From Anthoceros angustus (Eukaryota > Streptophyta > Anthocerotopsida > Anthocerotales > Anthocerotaceae): DNA of 64,000 bases. Made by a program: the position numbers and the translations under genes. The DNA lies in the NCBI GenBank assembly GCA_010909165.1, contig VJWM01000192.1, positions 124,001 to 188,000 of the forward strand, given 5' to 3'. Each line of letters begins with the position of its first letter. Positions within the stretch are counted from its first letter, which is position 1. The notes under the pieces are model-generated. The model made no database searches. It had not been told where the DNA came from and saw nothing but the letters and a program-made list of their open reading frames with translations. Shown piece by piece: positions 44,011 through 54,739 of this stretch.

Positions 44011-45198
44011 CCTACCTCGTGCACGCTCCCCTTCCTTCGGCAATTCCTGGCCCCCCTCACTTGCCCACCTCTCTTCTCGATTCTTCTGACAGCCCGGCCA
44101 GCCGCCGCCCGGCCTTCTCCTCGGCCCGATTATTCCCACCCTGGGGCGTTTACACCGCGCTGTTTGCTCGATTGCTTCCACGCCAGCGCCTCAGCTCCTC
44201 CACTCTTGTTCGCCTCCGCTCCTCCTCGCCCGTCCTTGGTGCCTGCCGCTCACCACGCCTCCGCTCTCATCCCGCATCCCGGACTGCCATTCCACCCGAT
44301 CGGCCCTCTTGAGTGCGCTCGTCGTGCTGCCGCCGACTCATTGCGCCGCGTTTCCTCCGCCTCCGTCACGCGCTCGAGCTTGAGTGTGGCGCCGCCTTGA
44401 TCCGCTGCTGCAATATTCCTTGTCCCTTCCCCTTGGAAATCTAGGACCCCGTTACTTCCCGTTGGTATTTCCAATGATTTCGCTCAATTGGTTTTTTTAT
44501 CGGAAAATAACTCCGACTTGGTTGCTACCATAGCAGGCTCCGTCGGTTCTTTGTCATAACAGTCTGTGCATCGGCCCTAGCAAGCGTTGCAACCGAGCGA
44601 CCAACCCTCCAAGGTTACATCGGGATCGGGACTAGACTCTCTTCCTCCTACTAGGCTCTAGTAGACTTTTCTTATTTCCTAACCTACTTCACATTCCAAC
44701 TCCGATTCTCACAAAACACAAAACAAAAAAAACACTCCTTTAGAGTGCGAGTACCCATGTGGTCACCACATACTCCCTTCTCATTTGTTGGCGTCCCAAC
44801 TTATTGGTACTTCTTCACGCGCCATTGACCGGTTGTAGCGAATCCATCAAGTTCTGCGGTATGGATCCATTGTCGAACACTTGCGGCACCACAGGGACCC
44901 ATCCATCTAAGATGCGACTTCGAAGTGCATGTACTGTTGTCATCAACAACGCCAAGTCCCGAACAACGTACTCTTGTTTTTGCGACTTAGGTCATGCCAT
45001 TCCTTCCTCTTCTCTTGGGCGTTACAGGCTGCCAAGGCTTGTTCCTACTCTCCATGTCTTTGAACAAAGCCTATGAGCCTCTCAAGCGGCTCTCCTCCAC
45101 CGTCATCCTCTTATGCTCTTGGACTCTCAACGTTGGCACTTCAAACTCAATGGGCATGGTGGTGAGTGCCCATAGGTGAGGTAGTAGGGTCATTGTGG

Positions 45199-45903
45199 TC
45201 ACCTTCTCCTGTCCTGTCGCCCTGGCGCGAGTGAAGCTTCCGGTCCCAATCGTAGGTGGTGATGGTTAACTTGTTGAGGATCTGCAAAGCAATCCATTAG
45301 CTTTCTCCGTGAGTCCATTCGCCTTGGGGTTGTAGGGGTGGTCTTCCTGTGGCTGATGTTGAAATACTTCACCATGTGTGAGATCACCTCGTTGATGAAA
45401 TGGGTACCCCTGTCGCTAACCAACTCCAACGGGCACCGTACCTTGTGATGATACTCAAACAAGAACGCCACCACATTTCGTGTCCACGGGCAAGGCTTGA
45501 GCTTCCACCATGCGGTCTGATGTCCGTTGCTACCGAGAATATATTGATTGGCTCCCCTTGGTCTTGGGGTTGAATCGAGTCAATCCCCACTTCTCAAGGC
45601 GCCAAGGCTAGGATAGGGACCAATGGCCCTTTGTGTGGTCTGGTTGGCTTCAACCCTTTGACATGCATCTGGCAGCTTGATGAACTCCCTAGCATCGGCG
45701 TGCAAGGTTGGCCACCAATACCACCTCCAAGATCTTCTTACAGTCACGTTGGTAGCGTAGTGACCTCCGGCCTCCTCCTCATGCAAGGGCGAGAACCCGG
45801 TCCTTTTGACCATCCTTGACCCACAACCTCTCAACTCCATCGGCCCTACCATGCGGCTTGTCTCCGCGCTTAACAGCAGTGCGGAAGTATAGAACAACCT
45901 CAT
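45199..45903 (-). pseudogene. Integrase remnant
   Basis: HARFEFIKLPDACQR-like zinc-binding and linker residues come first (about 45,800-45,650), then VRCPLELVSDRGTHFINEVI, the integrase core around the second catalytic Asp. Frameshifts separate these blocks. Same order and strand as RT. Confidence 0.75.
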
Positions 45904-46184
45904 TCTTTGTGTGCAGTATCCACATTGCTAAAAGCGAAAGACCTCCTCATAGGGCTGCAAAACTTCTCCCTCCCTTCTCATTTGGTCTGTACCTCCGTTT
46001 CCGATCAACTTGGCATTGGGCCTAGCACTCTCCTCATCCTCCTCCCAAAGCTTCATCCGGAAAATGATCTTCTTGATCACGCTCCACCTTCTCCGTCTTC
46101 AAGCGAGACAAGTAGTCGGCATTCACATGCTTCTCCCTCACGTGTCTCCACCGTGAATGTGAACTCTTACCAAGATCCAACGAG

Positions 46185-46390
46185 CTATGCGACGAGAAAG
46201 TCCGCCTTGTTGACAAGATGCTTGAGAGCAAAATGGTCAACATGGAACACAAACTCATAGGAGAGGAGATAATGGAACTTCTTCTTGAATACACCATCCC
46301 AAGGGCTTCCCTTTCGATTGTTGTGTACTTGCGCTCCGCATCGGTGAGTTGCCGTCGTAGTAGATCGGGTAGTCCCTCTTCTTGTCATCC
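46185..46390 (-). pseudogene. RNase H remnant
   Basis: FVFHVDHFALKHLVNKAD is the typical VDHKAL-YLV block of gypsy RNase H, preceded by YLLSYEF. It lies between RT and integrase as expected. Confidence 0.7.
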
Positions 46391-46549
46391 CGGCTCAAGA
46401 GGCGTACCAATGGCGGAAACATCACGTAAACATGGAACTTCTTGCTCCAATCCGGTCCCTTGAGGGTTGGTTACCAACGTGGTCCTCAAATCTTGAAATC
46501 TGCCTCCTCTCTCACCGGTCCACTCTTGGTCCTTCCTCAACAAAATGGT

Positions 46550-47394
46550 CGGGTGGCGCCCTCCTAGCAAAGTTAGGCACAAAGCGTCGTAGTAGCCCAC
46601 CATGCCAAGGAACCCCGGAGTTCCTTGAGAGTTGTTGGAGCTTGGGCAATCATCTTCACCTTATGCGGATCAACTTGATGCCCCGTCTGAAATTATTCTA
46701 ACAAAATCCCTCCCGCATGCCAAAGTAGCATTTCTCGGATGTAGGCAAAGTTGAGTTTCACGACACCTCGCCAAGCACGCCAAGTGATCCGGTGCTCCTC
46801 CACACTCCCAAACACACAAAATCATCTAGGAATACCTCCATGAACTTGTGGAGATACTCCTTGAAGATCTCAACCATGCTCCGCATGAAGGAACCCGCGC
46901 TCCGTCAATCCGCACTCCTCTTATGCGAAGGTCCCCAATCCGTGTGAAAATGTTAGAGGCCGTCACTCTCCCTCAAGTGCTGATTGTACCCAGTACGTCA
47001 GAGCAGTACACACATCTTCCGACCACCAAATCCGAGGATGTTGTCGATGAATGGCGAGGAAATGGTCCTTCTTGGTTGCTTTGTTGAGCTTCCTCCGGTC
47101 TTGGCATACTCGAATCTTTCCAGCTTCTTGAACCACAACAATTGGAGCCACCCACTCCGTGTTGGATTGGATAGATGGCGTCGCCTTCAAGTACAATTCA
47201 AGCTCCTTCACCTTGATGAGTACTTTGGGTTCGACTTGTATTGGGAATTCGCCGAGTCGCTCCGGCTCCAAATCGATCCTATGCTCCCCACTTCTTGGGA
47301 ATCCCTTCATATCATCACCTCGAGGCAAACACGTCGATGAACTCGGCGAGGCTGTTTCATTCCTTCTTCCAACCTGGTTCCGGTCATCGTGCAA
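46550..47394 (-). pseudogene. Reverse transcriptase remnant
   Basis: Clear RT palm N-terminus: TEWVAPIVVVQEAGKIRVCQ then RRKLNKATKKDHF, as in plant gypsy RTs, with decay after HRQHPRIWW. Downstream, another frame shows VFLDDFVC (relic of the YxDD-type catalytic box, about 46,830) and LVGYY-like thumb/connection residues. Several frames are needed. Confidence 0.8.
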
Positions 47395-48169
47395 ACTTCA
47401 GCACCTTCCCAATACCTCCACATCCTTAATCTCGTCGCTTGTACCCATTCTCGCTCCACGGGTCGAACTCTCACCAAACCCTTCCTCCGGTTCACGAGGT
47501 CCTCTTCCCTCATCCCCACTCCCTAAATAGGTCCTCGAGGTGAATCGAATGATCCGGCTCACCTCGACTGTTGCGTTGTCTCGATCCCTTAGCAACCCGT
47601 TGAATCATTTGTTGCTTCGCCAGAATCGGTGATGCTTCCTTAGCAACTGCCTCGTTAGCAACGGCGGTTGCTGTCAGCTCTCCTCCGCTGGTGCAGTCCT
47701 CCATGAACCAAAGCAGTCCACCAAATTGAGGGAGTAAGGGATATCCCTCCTATACTCTTCCTCCTCATCTGACCATGCGATATGTGCAAAAGGAAATTTG
47801 TCCAGGTTCCCTCCTTCTTCCTCCAGGTCAGATGTTTCTCCAGCTGATGTGTATCCTTCCGTTGCTGTAGGAGTCTCCCCACAGTAGGTATCCCTGCTCC
47901 AACTCAAACACATTCGCCCCTCCTTTGTCTTGGGGTCCCAATCCATTGGCTTAAAAGCCACTTCCTTCCTCCCCAAGTCATCTTGCATCTTGAGCCATAC
48001 TGAAGTCCTTCCCAATAGGATGTCACCACAGCGCCTTGTCTTGGATAACCACATAGTCCATGAGATAGGGAATGGTCCCTATGATGGTGGTTACTCCCTT
48101 CTCCCCAGTGCATTTTTGACATGTCAATCCAATCTCTGTTGTGGTATGCTCAATGTCAACCCAAGCTTC

Positions 48170-48300
48170 CTTGCTATTCCGTCATGATGTTCACCCGGAT
48201 CCGGTATCCGGGGAACCGCTTGATGACGCGACCGATCTCCACTTGCGACTCCGGCCCTTGGTCTATCATGGACACTAGGTTGGTTGTAGGCACCCTTGGT
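48170..48300 (-). pseudogene. Retroviral-type aspartic protease remnant
   Basis: NLVSMIDQGPESQVEIGRVI sits where the gypsy protease is expected and is a plausible relative of the D-(S/T/H)-G active-site block followed by (S)xINL. The Ser/Thr/His after Asp is Gln here, so it is probably inactive. The call rests on position as much as on sequence. Confidence 0.4.
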
Positions 48301-49253
48301 CTGGCTTGGGCAATCGCCTCTTCCTCTTGGGTTGCGCTTCTTGCAAGGCCCTCCGAACTTGTTGCACTTGGTTGTCCTTCAATAGTTGACCAAAGCGTGA
48401 TAGCAAATTGCGATCCATGATGGCTTGCAAGGTTAAATGGTCCTCGATCGGTCCCTCCTTCTTCCCAGCGATCGCGGTTGCTCCCTTAGCAACAACGTCG
48501 GTTGCTTAACGCGGCCGCCTTAGCGGTTGCTAACCCGAGAGGACTTCTGCGGTCTCGGGATCACAGCTCGGCGGTTTGTTGTCTTGGTCAATTCCTCCTC
48601 TATCATCTCCATGACTTCCGGCGCCGTCCGGTGGAAACTCGGGTTTCCTCTCCCTTTTCTGGAACTTCTTTTTCTCCGGCATGGCCCCGCGATTCACTCC
48701 TTGATTCTTCCTTCTCGGGGTTCTCCTTCTCAAGTGTCTCCTAGATCCGTTCCTCCCGGGCTTGGAGTGCTCTCTTGACTTTGTGGTGATTCCACCTCTC
48801 TCTTTCTTCTTCCACTTCCTCCTAGCTTTTCATTCCTAGTCTGACCATGGCTGCAGCCTCTCCGTAGTAGTCTCCTCCAGTCCATCTAGCTCCGCAACAC
48901 CATGGCTTCCGCATCCTCCCAAAGCGCCATAAGGGCATCCTCCACGTGCATGGCCCGCGGCTCGAGATGCTTTCTTTGAACTCCCCATCACGGTGGTTGA
49001 GCAATTGAGCAGTCTTCCTCGGTTTGGGCAAGTGACACTACATGACCCTGTTGTTTGCGGTCTTGCACGGCCGTTCGTAGTCACCATTGCTGTCTTGTTC
49101 GATGATGACTATTTGCATAATGACCAAAGCCCCTCTGATTGTAGCCGAACCACCCGTTGCTTGGTTAGCAACCACAGGCACTTGGTTATTCACATAATGG
49201 AATTTCGCATCGGCGGATGGGCGTCTTGGGAATCTTGTTGTCCTTGGGAAACC

Positions 49254-49598
49254 TCACGGATCCGGTAGGTATCCTCCAGCGATCCTCTTCCTCCTCCTCG
49301 TGGCGAGCATGTGCACCTTGGCCACATGGTTGGACTTGGTGTGGCTGGCTGGCCACAAGTGGAACAAAGCAGTTAGCCCGAGCTTTGGATGCGCTCTCCT
49401 CTTCTCATGCTCCTTCGCGTTGAGGTGAAACTTCTCGAATTTGCTCATCATTTCCTCCATCTTCATTTCTTCTTTTGCACCTTCTTGATGCTTCAGCCTC
49501 CTCTTGACTTGTTCCACTTCCTTCTTAGCACTAGCGACCTCTTGTTTAGCCCTGGCCAGCTCCCTTGATCCTCGAGCCTGGTTTCTTCTTAACATCAA
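49254..49598 (-). pseudogene. Coiled-coil segment downstream of gag
   Basis: A heptad-like charged stretch (ELARAKQEVASAKKEVEQVK and following) with high helix content, still in the gag part of the element. It has no catalytic motif. I infer a structural extension of gag. Confidence 0.5.
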
Positions 49599-49649
49599 CC
49601 TTCTTCTTCTTCCTGCGTCTCGTCTTGAGGGTTCTTCCTCCGTCTTGCC

Positions 49650-50216
49650 ATCCTCAGGAAGAGTCCTCCAGTCGAGTCTTGAGAGGAGTCACTCTCCTCC
49701 AAGATTCTTCCTCCGACGACGAAGATCCCTTGTCCTTCTTCCCTCGCTTGGACTTCTTCTTCTTGCTCTTTTCCTTCTTGTGCTTCTTCTTGTCCAAGGA
49801 GTTGGATTCTTTAGTTGAGTGCCGCCTTGATGGCCTTGTCTCGTCGCTTCGCCTCACATGTCGGCCCATCTCGGATCTAACCTTAGCAAACCACCGAATG
49901 GCACATCGAGTGAGGACCACTACGATCACGCAAGTTAAGAAACCTCTCAACATAAGCTTGCAAGGTCTCCTTCCTTCTTCTCCTCAAAAACTCCAACTTT
50001 GACAACACGTAGCCTTCTACATCTATTCCCAGACCTCTCACAAAAGGCTTTCTTGATTCGTTGAAGGTTCTTTGGGGTCTTCTTGAGGTACTCCCTCTTG
50101 TACCACTTGGCTGGCCCTCCGAAGAACTCCGTAGAAGAGAATCTTGTTGCAGATCCCAGTTCACGATTTGCAATGGTTAGTTGCTCAAAGCGTTCAACAA
50201 ACTCGTGGATCTTCAT
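49650..50216 (-). pseudogene. gag capsid and basic region of the gypsy element
   Basis: Residues such as MKIHEFVERFEQLTIANRELG, FFGGPAKWYKREYLKK, DVEGYVLSKLEFLRRR and YVERFLNLRDR resemble the retrotransposon gag fold. They alternate between two frames, so frameshifts are present. A Lys-rich tract (DKKKHKKEKSKKKKSKRGKK, about 49,790-49,731) follows and may act as a basic nucleic-acid-binding region. Confidence 0.7.
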
Positions 50217-50626
50217 ACCCTTCTTCTCTCCATACGTGGGTATGGTGCTTAGTAGTTATTGCAAAAGGAAGTCGCCATGATGTCACTATCCGGCAACCTG
50301 ATTGTTGGTCTAGCAAGGATCTCTTAGCATACTGTCAAAGTTCTTGAGTTCAGTTGCAAGTTGACGGAGGTCGGAAGACAAGGATGGTTCGGTCCTAGGC
50401 ACTGTTGCTTGCTTCTTGGCTCCTCCAGTAGTGCGTTACTGCTGTGCTCTCCTCGCTCGATGCTGACCCTTCGCCTCGCTCCACGGCAGCGTTGTCTTCT
50501 TCTTTGAGTCTTCTCTTCACGGTGGAGTCGGAACTTTCGGACTCAATGGGTAGCATCCATGTATCACACTCAAGACTCCCAATACACTACTAGACAAGGT
50601 TAGTCTACTCTAAGGTCTTGACAACA

Positions 50627-50644
50627 CTCCCGACAGCGGCGCCA
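50627..50644 (-). other. tRNA-Asp-like primer binding site
   Basis: On the minus strand TGGCGCCGCTGTCGGGAG begins three bases after the LTR end. It matches the complement of the plant tRNA-Asp 3' end (TGGCGCCGTTGCCGGGA) with two changes. This fixes the element's orientation and its 5' LTR boundary at 50,648. Confidence 0.8.
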
Positions 50645-50647
50645 AAA

Positions 50648-53600
50648 TGTGGAGTGATTTTCTAAACCAAGTGGTCACAAAGAGGCCACATTTACCCTCT
50701 TTATCGTTGTAGACTTGAGATTCGTACCCAAGGGAGTGATTTCGTGTCAAGACAACCAAAACATAGCCAATCCAACCAAACGGACACCAAACATCTAGCG
50801 ATTCTGAGACGACTACCCTAACAACACTCGGACACTGGCTATCTTAGCCACGCGACCACTGTTGCTACCTTAGCAGCGGGCAGACCGGTTGCTATCTTAG
50901 CAACCACCCTATTCTAGCGAGGGGTCCACCTTGGGATCAGTCGGCTATTAATAGAAGGTGGGACCCACTTGGGATCCAAGTGGATAAGGTTGGACACCTC
51001 TCTCTCTCTCTCTCTTACTCATCCACAAAGTTAGATCCACCAATCGGGATTCTGCTCTCATAACCTTTCCTCCTCTCACTCTTGCGGCACTTCTTAGACT
51101 TCCTTGCCTCTCCTCCCCTTTCAGCTCACCTTCCAAGCTCCCAGACCTCCAGCTCTCCACGGCCTTGAGGTGCCTCTTGATCCTCACACTCTCCAAGTTT
51201 CCCCGCAACTCTCTTCAACTCTCCTTGTTCTCACCTCACGCCCCATTCAATCTCACTGACTCACACCTCTCCCGGTCCTTACAAGGTTCTCATCCAGCCC
51301 TTACACTTCACCAACTCTCAAAATACTTGTTCTACCTCCATAATCATTCCATCTCATCCACTCACGGGATCTTCAACCTCCACTCCACTCTCTTCTTCAA
51401 CACACAAACATCACTTGACTTCTCAGTCCTTCTTACTCCTCTCAAACAGCCAATCAGCAACTCTCCATGTCCGGATTCTCCACTTCTCTCACGGTTCACT
51501 TTTCCTCTCATTTCCAAACACACAAGCCCACACCTCAACTCACTTGACTCTTCCACACACACACAGGCTCCCGCCTTGTCTTCTTCTCTCCTGCGCCTTG
51601 ACACTGAAAACTCAAACACAAGGTGAGTACTAGACAAAGGGAATGAGTAAAGGAGGGGCTCCCGGCTTCCCACCCCTTCCTCTTGACCTTGAGGAACTCC
51701 TCCAAGGAGACCACAAGGCTCCCTCCTTGCTTTCCACCACCCTTGCGGATCGCCGGATCTGGGCAACAGTGGTCTTCTTTGGTGGAGAGCGGTGCCTAGA
51801 CTTACCTTGGATCGGAACCCTCCCAAACCCCGTGCTCAAACACCGAGACTTTAGGCCAACATTGCTTACATTTCATCAAGTGCCTCTTATACCCAAGATC
51901 GACAAAGCGCGTGCTTGCCAAAAATACCAATCGGTCTTAGCCTACCAATCCTAGAGGCCTATCTCAATTCATCCACTATGAGAGAGGATAAGATTTACTC
52001 TATAACACATGGGCCTTTAGCTATTTCGGGGCCACTTACCCTATTACCTCTCCACAGGCCTCCTAGGCCCCATGTTCTCCTCTTGCTCTCCTCCCTCTTG
52101 GTGGTTGGGCAATCTCTCCCATAAAATCTCTACCTCCTCTGGACTCCTCTCTCTTGTGCTCGCCGCGCAGTACTCCTCCTCCTCGGTGAGCTCTTGAATC
52201 CGGATGGGTCGGTGAGAGTTTCCTCCTTAAGAATCCAACCCATAGGTAGGATCCGGTGCGTCAAGGCATGGATCAAGTACCTCCATGTCCCCCTGTGCCC
52301 ACAACAACATAAACTTTCGAGACAATCTTCTCTCCAAGGAGAATCCGGGCACATGGTTATCTTGATAAGCATCCTCAATCTAATGCACCATTGGGAAGTT
52401 AGACTTCTTAGGCGGTGCTTACCCGCTCCCCACAGCTGTTGTCCTCCTCACGGTCTTGCCCCTTCTTCCTTGTTGTAGCTCGGTCTTGGAGCTGTTGCTC
52501 CCTTGTGGTCCGAGTGTTCTTCCGGCGGCTTGCTTGCTTGTAACCTCCTCTTGCTAACTCGATGATTCTTCCATGGGAGGCTCCGCATCTTCCACGGTGG
52601 CTCTCCTTGCAATCCACAGCCCTCTTGGCCTCTTTCCACCTTTCCTTGTCCCTCTCCTTCTTATGGCGAGGGCATCCGAGTTTCGGCTGAACTTGCGCAT
52701 CGAGATGACATTGCGGCTCCCCTATGGTGCTTTTGCGTCAGGTGAACCATGAGGGTTTCGATCCTTGGTCTTCTGCAACTCTTCTCGGACCTTCCTTAAT
52801 TCGCTTCCATGCTACCTAGGCGTCCCTCCAAGACCTCCTTCTCCCCTTCATTCCTGGAGCTCCTTATGCTCCCCCCTGTTTCCCTGCTGCTTTGTAAACC
52901 TAACAAGAGAGGACCGAGCTATGGTCCTCCATCTCACCTAGTGCGTGCCGCCATGAGACCATCTTGTAGGGTGATGTTAGGCCCCAAACCCTTGGGGATG
53001 GGTTCCCTCCTTCCTTCTCTGGCCGTGACTCTCCCCACGACCACTTGGGGTATACTTGAGGTCACCTTGAGCAGTGGTGACTTTCTCGGTCATCGGCCCG
53101 TGCCCAAGGTTGGTGATTCCTCCTGTTGACTGGTTTCCCGCCACGGGCTCTAGGCGGTCTGCTGGCCTTTCCTTTGTCTTACATCCCGGGTGAGGTTCCC
53201 GTCGTGCTCTTGTGGCTCTAGGAGTGGTTGGAGTCCCCTGCTCGGCCCGACCTCTCTTGGTGCTGTTGGGGTCTTAGCAACTCCAGTTGCTTTGTTAGCA
53301 ATGGTGATACCTTAGCAGCCACATTCCTCTTCATGGACACTTGGACTTCTCATCTTCACTCCCGGTGCCACGGAGATGGCCTCTTCCTCGACTCCTCTTT
53401 GGGCTTCCTTCTTTCAAACCGGCCTCCGGGCATGGAAAGGGACCATCTCTATCCTCCGGCAACTTGGCATGGTCAAAACGTGGATTAAGAAGGAGATAGA
53501 GCGAGGGCTAGGTGATGGTGAGGGTCAAGTGGTCCCTCTCACACATCGTGTCATAGAACATCCTAGCCCAATCTATCTTGGACCCTCTCACCACCTCATA

Positions 53601-54560
53601 GAAAGACAAGAAAATGGTCGACAATGTGCTCTAGCTTCTTAGTGAGGTGAGCACAGGATCCACTTGGCTAATCCGGCCCTCGAGGTCTAACTTGTTGGTG
53701 ACCCCCATTCTCCACCCTAGACAATGTGGGAGCAATGGCGACTTGTGCCTCCTGACTTTTGGGAGATGGCTACGAAAGGATCAATGATTATTCACCACAT
53801 TCCTCTTGAGCCTCTCATAGGCACTGGAACAAGAATATTCCAGTGCGGGGTTGGTTCTCGTGTTGCCTTCCCTGGCCTTCTCCCTCATGTCTGCACATTC
53901 CAACCAATTAGGCTGTAGCACCACTTTTTGTCCATGAAGGACAAGTGATGTAGCCACCAAAGACCGCTTTCACTCTCCGGTGCCCCATGTTGGGCCATTG
54001 GGCGGTGTAATGGCCTCAATGGCCACGAGTGTTCTTCTTAGGTCCCATGCTCCTTGTCCCGTGGCGAGCCTAGAGTTCTGCGTAAGTGTCCGGCTACACC
54101 GCCACTGCGTACTTCCACAAGCCTCCATGCGGGTGTCGCCCTTTCCAGTCGACTCCTCACTAAAATTTCTTCTTAGCCAGCGCTTGATCAAGGATCTCCC
54201 TAGGGAGTAGCTGCCTTTCGACTCTCGTACCCATCTCCACGATGGCGGGAGTACTCGATTTTTCTCGGTGAATCCACCAACCTCCTCCTACATCCACGGT
54301 GCCTCGGCCTTGCCCTCGGCTCGGTCTCCGTGTCTCCACGACTGGAAAGCGCGTCGACCACCCACGACTGGAAAGCGCGTCAGACACCACCTGGAATTGG
54401 AACCCTACTCCAATTCCTGTCATCAACTTATCACTTTGTTCCGCTCGAAGCCAATTCTTGCCTTCCGTCCTCAAATATGCTTGAGGCGGGGAAAAGTGTA
54501 TCACTGTAGTGGTTGAGCGGTGACCCCTGCAGTGCTTCCGCCTCCGCCCTTAATCCGGTG
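50648..54560 (-). mobile_element. Long LTR (5' LTR of the minus-strand Ty3/gypsy element)
   Basis: The boundary at 50,648 (TGTGGAGTGATTTTC) abuts the primer binding site. Similarity to 40,205-44,010 continues to about 54,560. The first 300 bp hold three successive inverted repeats (50,837-50,849; 50,861-50,877; 50,887-50,905) and a (ct)n tract at 50,998-51,014, probably promoter or transcript-leader features. Open frames inside are short and shared only loosely with the other copy. Confidence 0.6.
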
Positions 54561-54739
54561 TGGTAGGAGAATCAGGCACTCCGAGGTCCTCCCACTATAG
54601 CGGCCACACTTATCCCACCGCCCGTCGTTGGGTTTCGTCCCATGAGACTTGTGTGAAAGTTCGAGGCCTTGTGGTCACCAATCGCTACACCGCACAACTC
54701 TCCCTTCTCAACAAGCAAGGCGCCCTACTCTCCCTCTCA

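Larger units (their letters stand above)
44011..50647 (-). mobile_element. Ty3/gypsy retrotransposon internal region, decayed
   Basis: Read on the minus strand, the order from the primer binding site is gag (50,216 down to about 49,250), protease (about 48,290-48,175), reverse transcriptase (47,394-46,550), RNase H (about 46,390-46,185) and integrase (45,903-45,199). That is the Ty3/gypsy gene order. Stops and frameshifts interrupt every domain, so the element cannot be autonomous. The stretch 45,198-44,011 has no recognisable domain and should contain the polypurine tract, which I could not fix. Confidence 0.8.
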
